A DNA stretch of 64,000 nucleotides from Heliobacterium chlorum (GCF_014502795.1 NZ_JACVHF010000013.1:1-64000); one strand, 5' to 3'. Positions 42,728-52,172 are shown, counted from the stretch's first letter. Made by a program: numbers and translations. The notes: generated from the letters alone by a model not told the origin.

Positions 42728-43936
42728 TTGGAACTAACGGAACGTAAACGACGCAGCGGAAGAATGATTACGGTTTTTTCCACGTTCCTTGCCTTTATGG
42801 GGATAGGCGTGGTGGACCCGCTGCTGCCTGTGATTGCCGAACAAATTGGAGCCAGCCACTGGCAAGTGGAGATGCTGTTTACCGCCTATATTTTTACGAT
42901 GGCCTTGATGATGCTCCCTTCAGGACTCTTGGCCGGGAAACTAGGCGACAAAGTGATGATGATGTCCGGCTTAGCGATCGTACCCGTATTCTCGATGCTT
43001 TGCGGGTTTTCGGATTCGATAGCTCAGCTTTCCATCTTTCGGGCCGGATGGGGATTGGGGAATTCCATGTTTTTTGCCACGGCCATGACTTTGCTGATCG
43101 CGCTGTCGAAGGATGTCAGTTCCGCCGTGGGCATGTATGAGGCAGCGATCGGCCTCGGAATGGCTGGCGGACCTCTCGTAGGCGGAATCCTCGGGGGCTA
43201 TTCCTGGCGGTATCCTTTCTACGCGACAGGCAGCTTGATTTTCATCGCTTTTCTTCTTCAGTTGATTTTCGTGAAAGAACCGGCAAATATGCAAAAACGG
43301 AAATCGGCGGGACTTCGTGAAATGGGCCGTCTCTTTGCCCATATGCCGTTTCTACAAGGCGCTGTAGGCGGTATGTTTTATTATTACGGTTTCTTTACCG
43401 TTTTGGCCTATTCCCCCTTAATCCTTAAATTGTCCGCCATTCAGTTAGGATTCATTTTTTTTGGATGGGGTCTATGTCTAGCTTATGGCTCGGCGATACT
43501 TTCTCATCAGTTGGAGGAGAAATGGAAAACAAAGTCGCTTTTGCGGTTTGGGTTGATCGGTTACGCTTTGTTGCTTCTCATGCTGTTATTGGCACAGCCC
43601 ATATGGTTGGAAATTCTAATTATCATTCTTTCCGGGTTGATTTCTGGCCTGAATAATGCACTCTTTACCAGTTATGTCATGGAGTCATCTCCGTACGCAC
43701 GAGGGATTACATCCGGTGTTTATAACTTTGTTCGTTGGTTAGGGGCGGCGATTGCGCCCATCTTATCCGGTCTCATCGGCGGCATGGTTGCCCCGAAATA
43801 TCCCTTTTTAGTTTCTGGAATCATTGTTTTTGCGGGGTTTTTGGTCATGCTCATCCCCGTTAAGCAAGTCGACGATGATGGAATAGATTCGTCGAAAGAG
43901 TTGGTAGAACTTAGCCCTACTTTTGTTTCGGAATAA
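42728..43936 (+). CDS. MFS drug exporter, DHA1-like
   Basis: 402 residues from TTG 42728, with AAAGGAG 12 bases before it; ATG 42690-region starts would add an unlikely N-terminus. Twelve membrane segments; LPSGLLAGKLGDKVMMMSGL is motif A, and GGPLVGGILGGYSWRYPFYA is motif C, diagnostic of antiporters. Probably a multidrug or small-metabolite exporter regulated by the divergent LysR protein. It ends at the terminator 43943-43977. Confidence 0.9.
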   Translation: MELTERKRRSGRMITVFSTFLAFMGIGVVDPLLPVIAEQIGASHWQVEMLFTAYIFTMALMMLPSGLLAGKLGDKVMMMSGLAIVPVFSMLCGFSDSIAQLSIFRAGWGLGNSMFFATAMTLLIALSKDVSSAVGMYEAAIGLGMAGGPLVGGILGGYSWRYPFYATGSLIFIAFLLQLIFVKEPANMQKRKSAGLREMGRLFAHMPFLQGAVGGMFYYYGFFTVLAYSPLILKLSAIQLGFIFFGWGLCLAYGSAILSHQLEEKWKTKSLLRFGLIGYALLLLMLLLAQPIWLEILIIILSGLISGLNNALFTSYVMESSPYARGITSGVYNFVRWLGAAIAPILSGLIGGMVAPKYPFLVSGIIVFAGFLVMLIPVKQVDDDGIDSSKELVELSPTFVSE

Positions 43937-43942
43937 ATGGAA

Positions 43943-43977
43943 AAAGCCAATGGCGTAACCGCCTTGGCTTTTTCAGC
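43943..43977 (+). terminator. Terminator after MFS gene
   Basis: aaaaagccaatggcg with cgccttggcttttt and T5. Confidence 0.75.
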
Positions 43978-44093
43978 ATCGTAAAAGAAATCAAGCTTAT
44001 TCTGTTTGTCGCTTTCGGATTCAGGTAGTTGTAAATAGTGAATCATTTGGTAAAATATTCAGGAGAATTGTCTATAAAAATAAAAGAAAAGAA

Positions 44094-44213
44094 TTGATAC
44101 GCTCTACGAAATACCACCAAAAGACGGACGGGTCATTTGCGTAGACGAGTTTGGCCCCATTGAGGTTCGACTGTATCCGAGAAAAAGGTTTCAAAAAGGG
44201 AACTCTGAGTGTC
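44094..44213 (+). pseudogene. IS630-type transposase fragment
   Basis: The frame IDTLYEIPPKDGRVICVDEF then GPIEVRLYPRKRF matches the region around the first catalytic Asp of IS630/Tc1-mariner DDE transposases (GRVICVDEFGP). Nothing of the remaining transposase and no terminal repeats are seen in the 300-base gap, so this is a small relic. Confidence 0.6.
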
Positions 44214-44251
44214 AAACGTGCTGATTTCAAATATATCAAGGAGATAAACAA

Positions 44252-44536
44252 ATGACAATTGAACAAATTAAAGAGCGGTTGGAACAATTACGATCCAATA
44301 CGCCTATCATCGCAGGTATGAAGCATGAGTATGAGATAATAGAAGAAAGACAGTGGGTTAATCTGTACATAGAGAACGAACACTATTCCTACACCATTTC
44401 AGCAGAGAAGAATCTTCTGAGTGGGTATGCAATGAGATACGATCACCTTACTTTTAATTTTCCAGAAGGGGAGTTCAATGAAGAAACGTGGACTAAAATT
44501 ATTAATGAGATAATTTCATTTGAAGAAGAGATATAA
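44252..44536 (+). CDS. Hypothetical protein
   Basis: 94 residues from ATG 44252, behind AAGGAGATAAACAA. MTIEQIKERLEQLRSN is a helix; YEIIEERQWVNLYIENEHYS and LTFNFPEGEFNEETWTKII suggest a small alpha/beta protein. No recognised family. Confidence 0.55.
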   Translation: MTIEQIKERLEQLRSNTPIIAGMKHEYEIIEERQWVNLYIENEHYSYTISAEKNLLSGYAMRYDHLTFNFPEGEFNEETWTKIINEIISFEEEI

Positions 44537-44631
44537 TCAGCCGTTCTTTCATTAAAATTTACCGGGCTATGGAAAACTTGAAAAACACGTGTCTTATATA
44601 GTTAATGCACCAACGGGTGGGAGGACAACCC

Positions 44632-45105
44632 ATGAACAAAGAAGAACAGGTTATAATGGGCTTTAGGGACTTATTTAACAAGATGGTTTGGCTTAATAAG
44701 TTTAAGATGGAAGAGAGTCTTAAGGGGTATAAGTCTTCCGAAGTACATTGCATCGAATACATTGGAAGAAATCTAGATTCCAACGTGACAAAACTTGCGG
44801 AGTCCTTTTATATGACTAGGGGTGCCATCAGTAAATTAACGAAGAAGCTCATAGAAAAAGGTCTCATCGAAAGCTACCAGAAGCCGGATAACAAGAAAGA
44901 AATCTATTTTAGGCTTACGGAGCAGGGGAAAGTAATTTATAAAATCCATGCGGAACTGCACAAAGAGTTTCAAGAGCGGGATAAAGACGTATTTGAGCAG
45001 GTAACTGAGGAACAGTTTGACAGTATGCTTCGCTTTGTAGAAAAGTATAGTAGGCATTTGGATGCAGAAATAAAGAAGCTGGGTGTAGATATTCAGTCGG
45101 AATAA
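44632..45105 (+). CDS. MarR family regulator
   Basis: 157 residues from ATG 44632, behind GGGAGGACAACCC (upstream in-frame start 44605 is less likely). Winged helix: YKSSEVHCIEYIGRNLDSNV, TKLAESFYMTRGAISKLTKK and a beta wing LIESYQKPDNKKEIYFRLTE. It precedes an MFS exporter gene by 156 bases and probably represses it, with binding sites at 45189-45238. Confidence 0.92.
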   Translation: MNKEEQVIMGFRDLFNKMVWLNKFKMEESLKGYKSSEVHCIEYIGRNLDSNVTKLAESFYMTRGAISKLTKKLIEKGLIESYQKPDNKKEIYFRLTEQGKVIYKIHAELHKEFQERDKDVFEQVTEEQFDSMLRFVEKYSRHLDAEIKKLGVDIQSE

Positions 45106-45129
45106 ATTTAAATAATCAAAATGAAACCA

Positions 45130-45168
45130 AAGGCAGCCCAACTCTATTGAGAACAGGCTGCCTTTTTA
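45130..45168 (+). terminator. Terminator between marR-type and MFS genes
   Basis: ggcagcc with ggctgcc, T5; it separates the two transcription units. Confidence 0.7.
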
Positions 45169-45182
45169 TTGTGATTATTTTG

Positions 45183-45238
45183 TTGACAAGGAAACAAAAT
45201 AACGATACGATAAATATGTTTCCGAGGAAGCAAAATCA
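45183..45238 (+). promoter_or_regulatory. Promoter with MarR-type operator
   Basis: TTGACA (45183), 17 bases, TACGAT (45206). The box GGAAACAAAAT overlaps the -35 side (45190) and GGAAGCAAAAT repeats at 45227; TGTTTCC at 45218 is inverted to the first. A repressor bound here would block RNA polymerase. The MarR gene lies directly upstream. Confidence 0.55.
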
Positions 45239-45261
45239 TAACTTTTGAAGGGAGAATGTAA

Positions 45262-46497
45262 GTGTTCAAATTTAGATCACACAATGAACAGAACACCGCA
45301 CAAACTGTAGATAAAAAGGCGTTACTATTCGGTCTTATGTCTGTGTTTCTTTGCGGAATAGGCTTCAGCATCATAGCACCGGTTGTCCCATTCTTAGTGC
45401 AGCCTTATATAAGCAATCCGGGAGATCAGGCTATCGTTGTTACGTTGCTGACCTCTGTTTATGCAGTCTGCGTGTTTTTTGCGGCCCCCGTACTTGGCGC
45501 TTTGAGCGACAAATATGGCCGTCGTCCATTGCTCTTAGTATGCCTTTTAGGTTCCGCCATCGGGTACTTCGTTTTTGGCATCGGAGGAGCTCTATGGGTA
45601 CTCTTTGCTGGACGCATAATCGAAGGTATAACAGGCGGAAGCATAAGCACTATCTTCGCATATTTTGCAGACATCATTCCCAGAGAACAGCGAACCAAAT
45701 ACTTTGGATGGATGAGTGCAGTTGTCGGTGTAGGTACCGTCATTGGCCCAACGCTAGGCGGATTACTTGCCAAGTTTGGTTATTCTGTACCCATGTATTT
45801 TGGAGCCATAATAACCTTATTGAATGTGGTTTATGGGTTCTTTTTTATGCCCGAGAGCCTTGACAAGAATAATAGGCTGAAAGAGATTACCTTAGTAAGA
45901 CTGAATCCATTCACACAGCTCGCAAACGTACTTTCCATGAAAAACTTAAAAATGCTACTTGCCTCAGCGTTCTTACTTTGGATACCCAACGGATCATTAC
46001 AGGCAGTTTTTTCACAATTTACAATGGATACTTTCAGTTGGAAGCCTGCCCTAATCGGACTTATGTTTTCAATTATGGGTGTCCAAGACATCATTTCCCA
46101 AGGTTTCATCATGCCAAAGCTTTTGATAAAACGTAGTGATAAACAGATAGCCATTCTTGGAATGGTTTCGGAGATTATGGGATACGGTCTTATTGCAGCA
46201 TCGGCGTTGTTCTCATTCTATCCCCTTTTTATCGTTGGAACGTTTATATTTGGTTTTGGCGATTCGATCTTTGGGCCTTCCTTCAATGGGATGCTCTCCA
46301 AATCTGTTGATTCTAGTGAACAAGGACGGATTCAAGGAGGTAGCCAATCGATTCAGGCTTTAGCAAGAATGATTGGGCCTATCATGGGAGGGCAATTCTA
46401 TGTATCCCTGGGTCATGCCGCGCCCGCGTTTATGGGTATGATCCTTATCGCAGCAGCAATACCCGTTTTGTATAAAGGTACGCATGTAAATATGTGA
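45262..46497 (+). CDS. MFS exporter, TetA-like
   Basis: 411 residues from GTG 45262, behind GAAGGGAGAATGTAA. Twelve membrane helices. Motif A is AAPVLGALSDKYGRRPLLLV; GIGGALWVLFAGRIIEGITG and VGVGTVIGPTLGGLLAKFGY (motif C) mark a drug-proton antiporter of the TetA/DHA1 group. The MarR gene and operator upstream indicate inducible efflux. Substrate unknown. Confidence 0.9.
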   Translation: MFKFRSHNEQNTAQTVDKKALLFGLMSVFLCGIGFSIIAPVVPFLVQPYISNPGDQAIVVTLLTSVYAVCVFFAAPVLGALSDKYGRRPLLLVCLLGSAIGYFVFGIGGALWVLFAGRIIEGITGGSISTIFAYFADIIPREQRTKYFGWMSAVVGVGTVIGPTLGGLLAKFGYSVPMYFGAIITLLNVVYGFFFMPESLDKNNRLKEITLVRLNPFTQLANVLSMKNLKMLLASAFLLWIPNGSLQAVFSQFTMDTFSWKPALIGLMFSIMGVQDIISQGFIMPKLLIKRSDKQIAILGMVSEIMGYGLIAASALFSFYPLFIVGTFIFGFGDSIFGPSFNGMLSKSVDSSEQGRIQGGSQSIQALARMIGPIMGGQFYVSLGHAAPAFMGMILIAAAIPVLYKGTHVNM

Positions 46498-46654
46498 ACC
46501 ACGAGAAATAAGTTTTGTCTTAAAAAAATCTTAAAACCAAATTCATAAAATACCCAAGATTTGTTCACAGAATGGACACAATCAAGCGTTACGATATATC
46601 TGTAAGGAGAACTTACCACAGAAAAATAAAAACGAACTCAAGGAGATGAAAGTC

Positions 46655-47764
46655 ATGAAACCAACCAAATTGAATAAAGCTATCTGTGGCCTCGTGATGG
46701 GCGGAATCTTGCTGATCGGCGGTATCGCTTTTGCAGCCGATTCCACCAATGCGCAACCGTCCATGTGGGGACGGCATCAGAGCCAAGGGAAAGAACAAGG
46801 TCCACGGATGATGGGGACCCATATTAAAGATATTCTTTCCTCGTTAGTGACTGCCGGAACGATAACCCAAGCACAAGCCGATCTGATTACAGCGGCCCTT
46901 CCGCAACCACCCCAAAATTCGCTGAATCAGCTGGTGACAAACGGTACGGTAACTCAAGATCAACTCAATGCGATTCTGCAAGCCCTTCACGGAAACAAAC
47001 AAGGCGACCTAAAAGGGGATAAACGGGAAAACCCGCTTACTAAACTGGTGAGTGACGGCGTGATTACCCAGGCCCAGGCCGATGCGATCAAAGCGAAATT
47101 CCCCAAACCCAGTGAAAAAGCTGCCGACAAATCCCAAGCGCCTGTAAAGTTTGAAGATATTCTCGCTTCTCTTGTAACCGATAATACGCTGACGCAAGAA
47201 CAGTCCGAGGCGATTGCCGCCGCTATGCCCAAACATGATGGCCCCTTCGCCCAATTCGTTCAAGAAGGAACCATCACTGCAGAACAAGCCAAAGCGATTA
47301 TGGACAAATTCCCGAAACCCGGAGATAACCAACAAGGTACACCTGTAAAATACGAAGATATCTTGTCTACACTGGTGAGCGACGGTACCCTGACGCAAGC
47401 GCAAGTTGACACTATGAAAGCATCGATTCAACAGGAACGGGAAAAACACAGCCCGGCGAACTTACTGGCTCCCCTCGTCACGGCTGGTACCATCACGCAA
47501 GCTCAAGCTGATGCAGCGGTCGCCCTTCTGCCGACGCCTGGCAGTCAGCCTGCCGAAAAGAAAGCTCCCCTATCGCTGAAAGATACCTTGGCGAACTTGG
47601 TCACAGCTGGTTCCATTACTCAAGCCCAAGCCGATGCAATCTTAGCGAAACTCCCTCAACGTCCGGCAAATGATAATGGACAGGCTGGAACCAAACAAGG
47701 AAACGCCGGGGGGAAATCCTTCGGTGGATTCGGTGGCGGCTTCCACGGACGCGGAATGCGATAA
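46655..47764 (+). CDS. Secreted protein with (T/S)ITQAQAD repeats
   Basis: 369 residues from ATG 46655 (AAGGAG nine bases before; ATG 46646 overlaps it). The signal peptide ends at AFAADSTNA. At least eight units of the type LVTAGTITQAQADAILAxLP occur, spaced 25-55 residues by K/Q/P-rich linkers. Similar short units are found in DUF2680/YckD-type exported proteins. The end is Gly-rich (GGKSFGGFGGGFHGRGM). It is probably envelope-associated; function unknown. Confidence 0.75.
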   Translation: MKPTKLNKAICGLVMGGILLIGGIAFAADSTNAQPSMWGRHQSQGKEQGPRMMGTHIKDILSSLVTAGTITQAQADLITAALPQPPQNSLNQLVTNGTVTQDQLNAILQALHGNKQGDLKGDKRENPLTKLVSDGVITQAQADAIKAKFPKPSEKAADKSQAPVKFEDILASLVTDNTLTQEQSEAIAAAMPKHDGPFAQFVQEGTITAEQAKAIMDKFPKPGDNQQGTPVKYEDILSTLVSDGTLTQAQVDTMKASIQQEREKHSPANLLAPLVTAGTITQAQADAAVALLPTPGSQPAEKKAPLSLKDTLANLVTAGSITQAQADAILAKLPQRPANDNGQAGTKQGNAGGKSFGGFGGGFHGRGMR

Positions 47765-47800
47765 AAGATAAACCTTTGCGAACCGGACATTTCGAATACG

Positions 47801-47842
47801 AAGTATCTACGAAATATCGTAGATACTTCGTTGTTTTAATGC
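47801..47842 (+). terminator. Terminator after 46655 gene
   Basis: Perfect 15-bp stem (acgaagtatctacga with its complement) and T-rich tail. Confidence 0.75.
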
Positions 47843-48054
47843 CGTTTTTCTTTTTTCGATTATCGTATAAGGGGTATTCGGTTCACTATGAACCATAGTT
47901 GGGTAGAAACTATAACTGGTTAATGACTTGGATTAATGTACTTGGAACGGTTATGTTTTGGGAACGTCTGTCATTATGAATGAAACGACGATGAATCCTA
48001 TGGAATATCTCTTCATTTCATACCCTACCCATCAACAACAGTTGATAAGCAGAT

Positions 48055-48708
48055 CTACACCGTAATACGGATTTGAATTTTCGACGTTTTTAAACCGAGA
48101 CGCCGTTGAAGGTCAGGTGCCACTCCTACAACAATCGTCGAACCAGCTTGAAGAGATTCAAATATGTAGTGATATCCTGAAACGGTGGTTCCACTGGAAC
48201 CCTGTATATCAAAAGGTATATTTGATAGGATTTTCAGGTGATCGTGATAGTCACCGCTCTCCTGTAATCCTTTCAGTGGACCCATTTGCTCATACTTGGC
48301 GGGGAGCGTCGAAGACATTTGAATCCGCTGTGATAGGACAAGCCGAATCTTAGAATCGTGCATCTCTATCACACCGTCGCTGGGGATGGGTGTATCATTA
48401 ACGGTTAAAGTATAATGACAGAGTTTTTCGGCAACAGAGATGAGTTGTTCCTCGGTCATTGTTTTCAGAGCCACTTCGTTAAACTCTTTATAATCTTCAA
48501 GTTCCTTTTGTAGGGCTAGGTCTGGTAACGCTGAAGAGGAAATATCATGAGAGGTTGGTGGATTTTCTGTAGGAACCGCATTTACAGGTTGCGATGGATG
48601 AATAGCACTGCATCCAGTCAATGGGAACAGCAACAGACAGCAGCTTATTGCGGCTTTTGTCGCCAATTTGTTGCTATTGAAACTCTTCAACAAGCCCGAT
48701 TTCACCAT
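48055..48708 (-). CDS. Putative lipoprotein
   Basis: 217 residues from ATG 48708, behind GGAGGGG. A long N-terminus ends in the lipobox FPLTGC (Cys near residue 33), so the mature protein is anchored to the membrane outer face. The rest has MTEEQLISVAEKLCHYTLTV, and a C-terminal RLGLKTSKIQIRITV. No catalytic motif recognised; unknown role. Confidence 0.7.
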   Translation of the reverse strand: MVKSGLLKSFNSNKLATKAAISCCLLLFPLTGCSAIHPSQPVNAVPTENPPTSHDISSSALPDLALQKELEDYKEFNEVALKTMTEEQLISVAEKLCHYTLTVNDTPIPSDGVIEMHDSKIRLVLSQRIQMSSTLPAKYEQMGPLKGLQESGDYHDHLKILSNIPFDIQGSSGTTVSGYHYIFESLQAGSTIVVGVAPDLQRRLGLKTSKIQIRITV

Positions 48709-48743
48709 AGTAACCCCTCCATGTATATCGATCGTAGTACTCC

Positions 48744-48932
48744 CTAATGGAGAAACATCCTCGCCACAGCATAGATGAATACAACAAATGAAACCAAATA
48801 TAAAACAGGCAAAGAGGAACGAATAATTCGATGCTGTAACCTCACAAAGTCTTCCCGTTTATGCACCGCGATGAACAACCATCCGACAAGTATACCTATT
48901 ATCGAAAAATACCCGTATCCATCATCAAACAC
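48744..48932 (-). CDS. Small membrane protein
   Basis: 62 residues from GTG 48932 (AGGGTGG eight bases before). Two membrane helices (FSIIGILVGWLFIAVH and LPVLYLVSFVVFIYAVA) with a basic loop between. It lies just upstream of the lipoprotein gene on the same strand, 35 bases away, and is likely co-transcribed. Function unknown. Confidence 0.5.
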   Translation of the reverse strand: MFDDGYGYFSIIGILVGWLFIAVHKREDFVRLQHRIIRSSLPVLYLVSFVVFIYAVARMFLH

Positions 48933-49036
48933 GATAGGCACCACCCTATAATTTCACTAAGTGGTTCACAGAATTCAGTTATATCTAGAACAGTATTGCT
49001 ATTTGACCCGTTTAAATAGCATTGCTTTTCGCAGAC

Positions 49037-49074
49037 AATTGGTATCCGTAATATGGAATTAATGGATACCAATT
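49037..49074. repeat. 11-bp inverted repeat
   Basis: aattggtatcc and ggataccaatt, 16 bases apart, exact. It lies in the gap between divergent small genes and may be an operator or hairpin. Confidence 0.5.
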
Positions 49075-49154
49075 AGAGACGCGAACGATATTTTCCTGTT
49101 GAGATTGAAAAAATACTTCACGCTAACTTTTCAGAGCGCGTAGCCAGCAGAATA

Positions 49155-49418
49155 TTGATGGATTATGGAAATCTTGTATTCTTAGTTACTCTGACGGTTG
49201 TACTGATCGTGTTATTGGTTGGTTTCATTCGGGAACGCCAGTTAGATTATCATCGAAAAAATGTAAGTTTACTCGACAGGGAAACCACACTTTTGAAGAT
49301 CCATCTTGAAAGGTGGATTTTTTTGCCACGGTATATGCCTATATACGAAAAGATAGTAGAAACTTTACAAACAAAAGAATGTCTAACTCGTACCTATTAT
49401 TGCTATAATTTCTATTGA
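49155..49418 (+). CDS. Small membrane protein, doubtful
   Basis: 87 residues. One N-terminal membrane helix (LVFLVTLTVVLIVLLVGFIR) then a basic tail ending in the odd YYCYNFY. No ribosome site is clear before 49155. The helix supports a coding origin; the C-terminus looks like read-through into intergenic DNA. Confidence 0.35.
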   Translation: MMDYGNLVFLVTLTVVLIVLLVGFIRERQLDYHRKNVSLLDRETTLLKIHLERWIFLPRYMPIYEKIVETLQTKECLTRTYYCYNFY

Positions 49419-49432
49419 AAGGGAGGTTAGAG

Positions 49433-49627
49433 ATGATAGGGATAAACCATGCGGAAGTGGAGCAACTCTTTCTGAAAAAAGGTATCGACGACGACAAACT
49501 ATTATCTGCCGGAGAGGTTAAGGAAATCGTGAAAGAAATCATCTTGATCAACAATGCGGCTATAGAAAAGAAGTTAGCCGACGCCATGGCAAAAATTTTT
49601 GGAATACCCCAGAATCCAGAGCATTGA
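49433..49627 (+). CDS. Hypothetical small protein
   Basis: 64 residues from ATG 49433, behind GGGAGGTTAGAG. INHAEVEQLFLKKGIDDDKL and LLSAGEVKEIVKEIILINNA are helices with a D/E-rich turn; the end KIFGIPQNPEH is polar. Unrecognised; the start signal is strong, so it is probably expressed. Confidence 0.5.
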   Translation: MIGINHAEVEQLFLKKGIDDDKLLSAGEVKEIVKEIILINNAAIEKKLADAMAKIFGIPQNPEH

Positions 49628-49696
49628 AGAAAGTAAAAACAGCTTTAAGGAGAGCTCCGAGTCAGGCGCTTTTTTGATCCGTTACAAAAAAATGAA

Positions 49697-49736
49697 AAAA
49701 AGCCCCATTCCTCTTATAAGGTTGGGGCTTTTTTGT
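49697..49736. terminator. Bidirectional terminator
   Basis: aaaaaagccccattcct with aggttggggctttttt; ends the 49433 (+) and 49738 (-) genes. Confidence 0.75.
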
Positions 49737-49737
49737 T

Positions 49738-50310
49738 TTACTTGCCCGGTGTCGGAGCGGCATTTTGAAAAATGGTTGCTACCTGCTGATCTAAAGCACT
49801 GGCTTCGGCAAAGTAACCGTTAGCGACAGTAACTCTGGATAAATCGTTGTTTTCTAAAGCCGCTATAAACTCGTTCATTCCCTGATTGTTTTTTGTAATC
49901 ATCTTTATCATGGTATCTTGGGCTTCACGCATTGACGAAGGCGGATTAATCCCTGAAAGTTGTTCAGACGACTTCGCGTAAGACGGTAGAATTTCGTCCC
50001 TTATTTTCTGGGCGAAGTCTTTTCCACTCAAGGTACCATTAGCAGCTTGTTGGCGGAGGTTTTCAAAGTTGGTATTGTTTTTTTCGATATCAGCGAAGAT
50101 AGGTGTAATTTTTAAGAGATATTCAGCCGTTTCAGCCTCAATTGTCGGAGACGATTGACTCGAAGATGGAGTAGGTTCGGGAGCGGGGACATTTGTAGCG
50201 GTACTTTGCTGCTGGTTACTGCTAGCCGGAGCCTGATTACTACCTCCGCCGCAACCGGTCAGTGCAAGAATGGCAGAAGCCACTACGCCAATAAGAACCT
50301 TCTTGAACAT
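49738..50310 (-). CDS. Putative lipoprotein
   Basis: 190 residues from ATG 50310, behind AAAGGGGAAAGGA. The lipobox ALTGCGGGS gives a lipid-modified Cys at residue 20. A Ser/Pro/Gln-rich linker follows, then a helical domain (YLLKITPIFADIEKNNTNFE, LSGINPPSSMREAQDTMIK). Similar domains occur in other Firmicute lipoproteins of unknown function. Likely surface-anchored. Confidence 0.75.
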   Translation of the reverse strand: MFKKVLIGVVASAILALTGCGGGSNQAPASSNQQQSTATNVPAPEPTPSSSQSSPTIEAETAEYLLKITPIFADIEKNNTNFENLRQQAANGTLSGKDFAQKIRDEILPSYAKSSEQLSGINPPSSMREAQDTMIKMITKNNQGMNEFIAALENNDLSRVTVANGYFAEASALDQQVATIFQNAAPTPGK

Positions 50311-51630
50311 TTCCTTTCCCCTTTCATATAAATGTTTCTACTCCACTAATAATTTATACTCAACGAAACAATTTCATGCTTAAACAAAAAATTATTTGAA
50401 CATATCGATATGACCCGGGGCACCGACTGACGATAAAGCGCCCGGACAAGCTGATTGTTTCAGCGACGAAACGAGAATCCGGGCCAAAGATGCTAGAGAG
50501 CACAATCGACCCACCGATTAGACGAGTAAACATACTGACCGGGGAAATTGAACGATTCAAGTCGACTTTTCAAGACGTATCCACACCTGTTAACAAACTG
50601 TGAGCAATTTCTGGAAATTTCTTAGGGAGGGAGCATTATGCCAGAGCTAACCGCAGACCGGAAGCTGCCACTGCGGAATTAGCGATAAGAGCAATTGAAC
50701 CATTTGGGAGTACGATGTAACGGCTTTTTATGGAGAAATTGACCGATAAATCTAAGACGAACGCATAAAAAAATACCCCGCAAAAACGCGGAGTGCTACT
50801 AACTGGAGCTCTTCAGAGGGCAAAAGCACATTAGAATATATGCCGCAATAAGCGATAAGATGAGCAAAATAGAAAGTAGCCCGTTGATACGGACTCTTTC
50901 TGATAGGGTATAGGGAGATTGGAGAGATTGGAGAGATTGAGGGTTGCATTGAACATGAACCAGTTACGCAAAAGAACAGTGCAACAGTACATATTATTAC
51001 CAGACTAATGGATTTTCTAATCGTGCTATGTTATCACTCAGTGATTTTTATAAAAACAAAAATTCCCCACGAAATAATCGGGGGGGATAGAAAGGGTGGC
51101 TTGTTATGAAGGAGTGCTGATTCATGACTGTAAAATATACGTTGAAATCAATCAATTTACGGACCAAATTAGAAAAAATACCCCGCGATAACTTGCGGGG
51201 CAATGACATAGAGAGACTTAAGGCATGTCAACATTTATATATGTGCTTATAATCAGCAATATGCCTTTTTAAATCATCAAGAGAACTGACTCGTTCAGCC
51301 TTTCGGTCCTCTTTCGTATAGTAACCCCCCCCGGCACATTGCCACTGTCATGACTCGAAACATTAACAGAGACCTTCTCAACGGATAAAACTCGAGAAAT
51401 AAAAAATATTTGCTAATATTTGTATTTTGTGTATGTGCAATAATTTACTGGATGATATAATGGTGATGCAACCGGCCCATCAACTCACTATCCCCCTACT
51501 AGAGAGTACGAAACGCTAGCAGGGGGAATTCTTTTTGAATGAAAGTCCCGGTCTAGTTCTTGAAATTCCGCCGTCAAATTGCCGGTAAGGACAAAAATTA
51601 AAGGCTCACGATTTCTCGCAAGCCTCGATC
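50311..51630. other. Gene-poor region
   Basis: Contains an orphan frame without start at 50400-50603 (LTIKRPDKLIVSATKR..), a short frameshifted ORF after AGGGAGGG (50638), a 42-codon ORF behind GAAGGAG (51124-51252, MTVKYTLKSINLRTK) that overlaps a hairpin, a triplet of ggagagatt repeats at 50912-50937 and hairpins at 50768 and 51178. None of these is convincing as a gene. Looks like eroded DNA. Confidence 0.45.
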
Positions 51631-51680
51631 TCACTGGAGCCGATGGCCGGGCTCGAACCAGCTACCTATTGTTATGAATC
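51631..51680 (-). pseudogene. tRNA-Thr 3'-half fragment
   Basis: The sequence tggagccgatggccgggctcgaacc and the following cctattg.tatgaatc match the CCA end, T arm and anticodon-arm side of the intact tRNA-Thr at 55890-55965, with several changes, in the same orientation. The 5' half is absent. Partial tRNA copies of this kind commonly mark integration sites. Confidence 0.7.
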
Positions 51681-51753
51681 TGTTGAAGTCTAAAAGTGTT
51701 AAATTCGATTAGAGTTGTGAGACTTGTTGTACTAGGAAGTAAAGAAGGAAGAG

Positions 51754-51909
51754 ATGGAGTATATTTTGTCAGCAGCCATGCGCAACCGGAGAGAGGTGCG
51801 GATTTGGTTGCAAGACGGGAAGTGGCTGTCGGCGAAGTTTTGTATGTAGTGGATATGGGTGTCGATCGAGGAAGTAAGGTTGAGCGACATTATCGATGTG
51901 TTGGAATAA
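51754..51909 (+). pseudogene. Frameshifted small YolD-like gene
   Basis: Three frames in succession read MEYILSAAMRNRREVRIWLQ DGKWLS, VLYVVDMG and VRLSDIIDVLE before TAA. Joined, they give a 50-residue protein of YolD-like pattern (V.IWL.DGK...G.V..VD......L..I). A terminator follows at 51912-51942. Too degraded for certainty. Confidence 0.3.
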
Positions 51910-51911
51910 AA

Positions 51912-51942
51912 CAAACCCTGACCTATGTGTCGGGGTTTTTTC
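51912..51942 (+). terminator. Terminator
   Basis: aaaccctgac with gtcggggttttttc; ends the degraded ORF. Confidence 0.6.
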
Positions 51943-52172
51943 ATTCGGAGTCCTGTCTGAATGGTCAGCTTTTAAACTTTTAACAAACAAGGAGTCGATG
52001 TAAGCAGGAAAAGAGAGAATTTTCTAGTAATAAAGTGATATTGACATAAATAACAGGAGTGCATAACGTTCATTAACCAGAACTACAAAAAAGCTAAAGG
52101 GAGGCGGGTAAAGTTTTTATATCGGAGTAGGAAACAGCTCAATTAATATTTGATAAGAAGGAGGAAGAAACG

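Noticed and set aside
40450-46497. A single efflux gene cluster of three MFS genes
   Set aside because: They have separate promoters, terminators and regulators (LysR, MarR) and different subfamilies, so they are independent units.
22672-50970. Shared GC..EPVT small-protein string at 22675 and 50942
   Set aside because: Only about nine residues match and the second lacks a start; probably chance, so no family is claimed.
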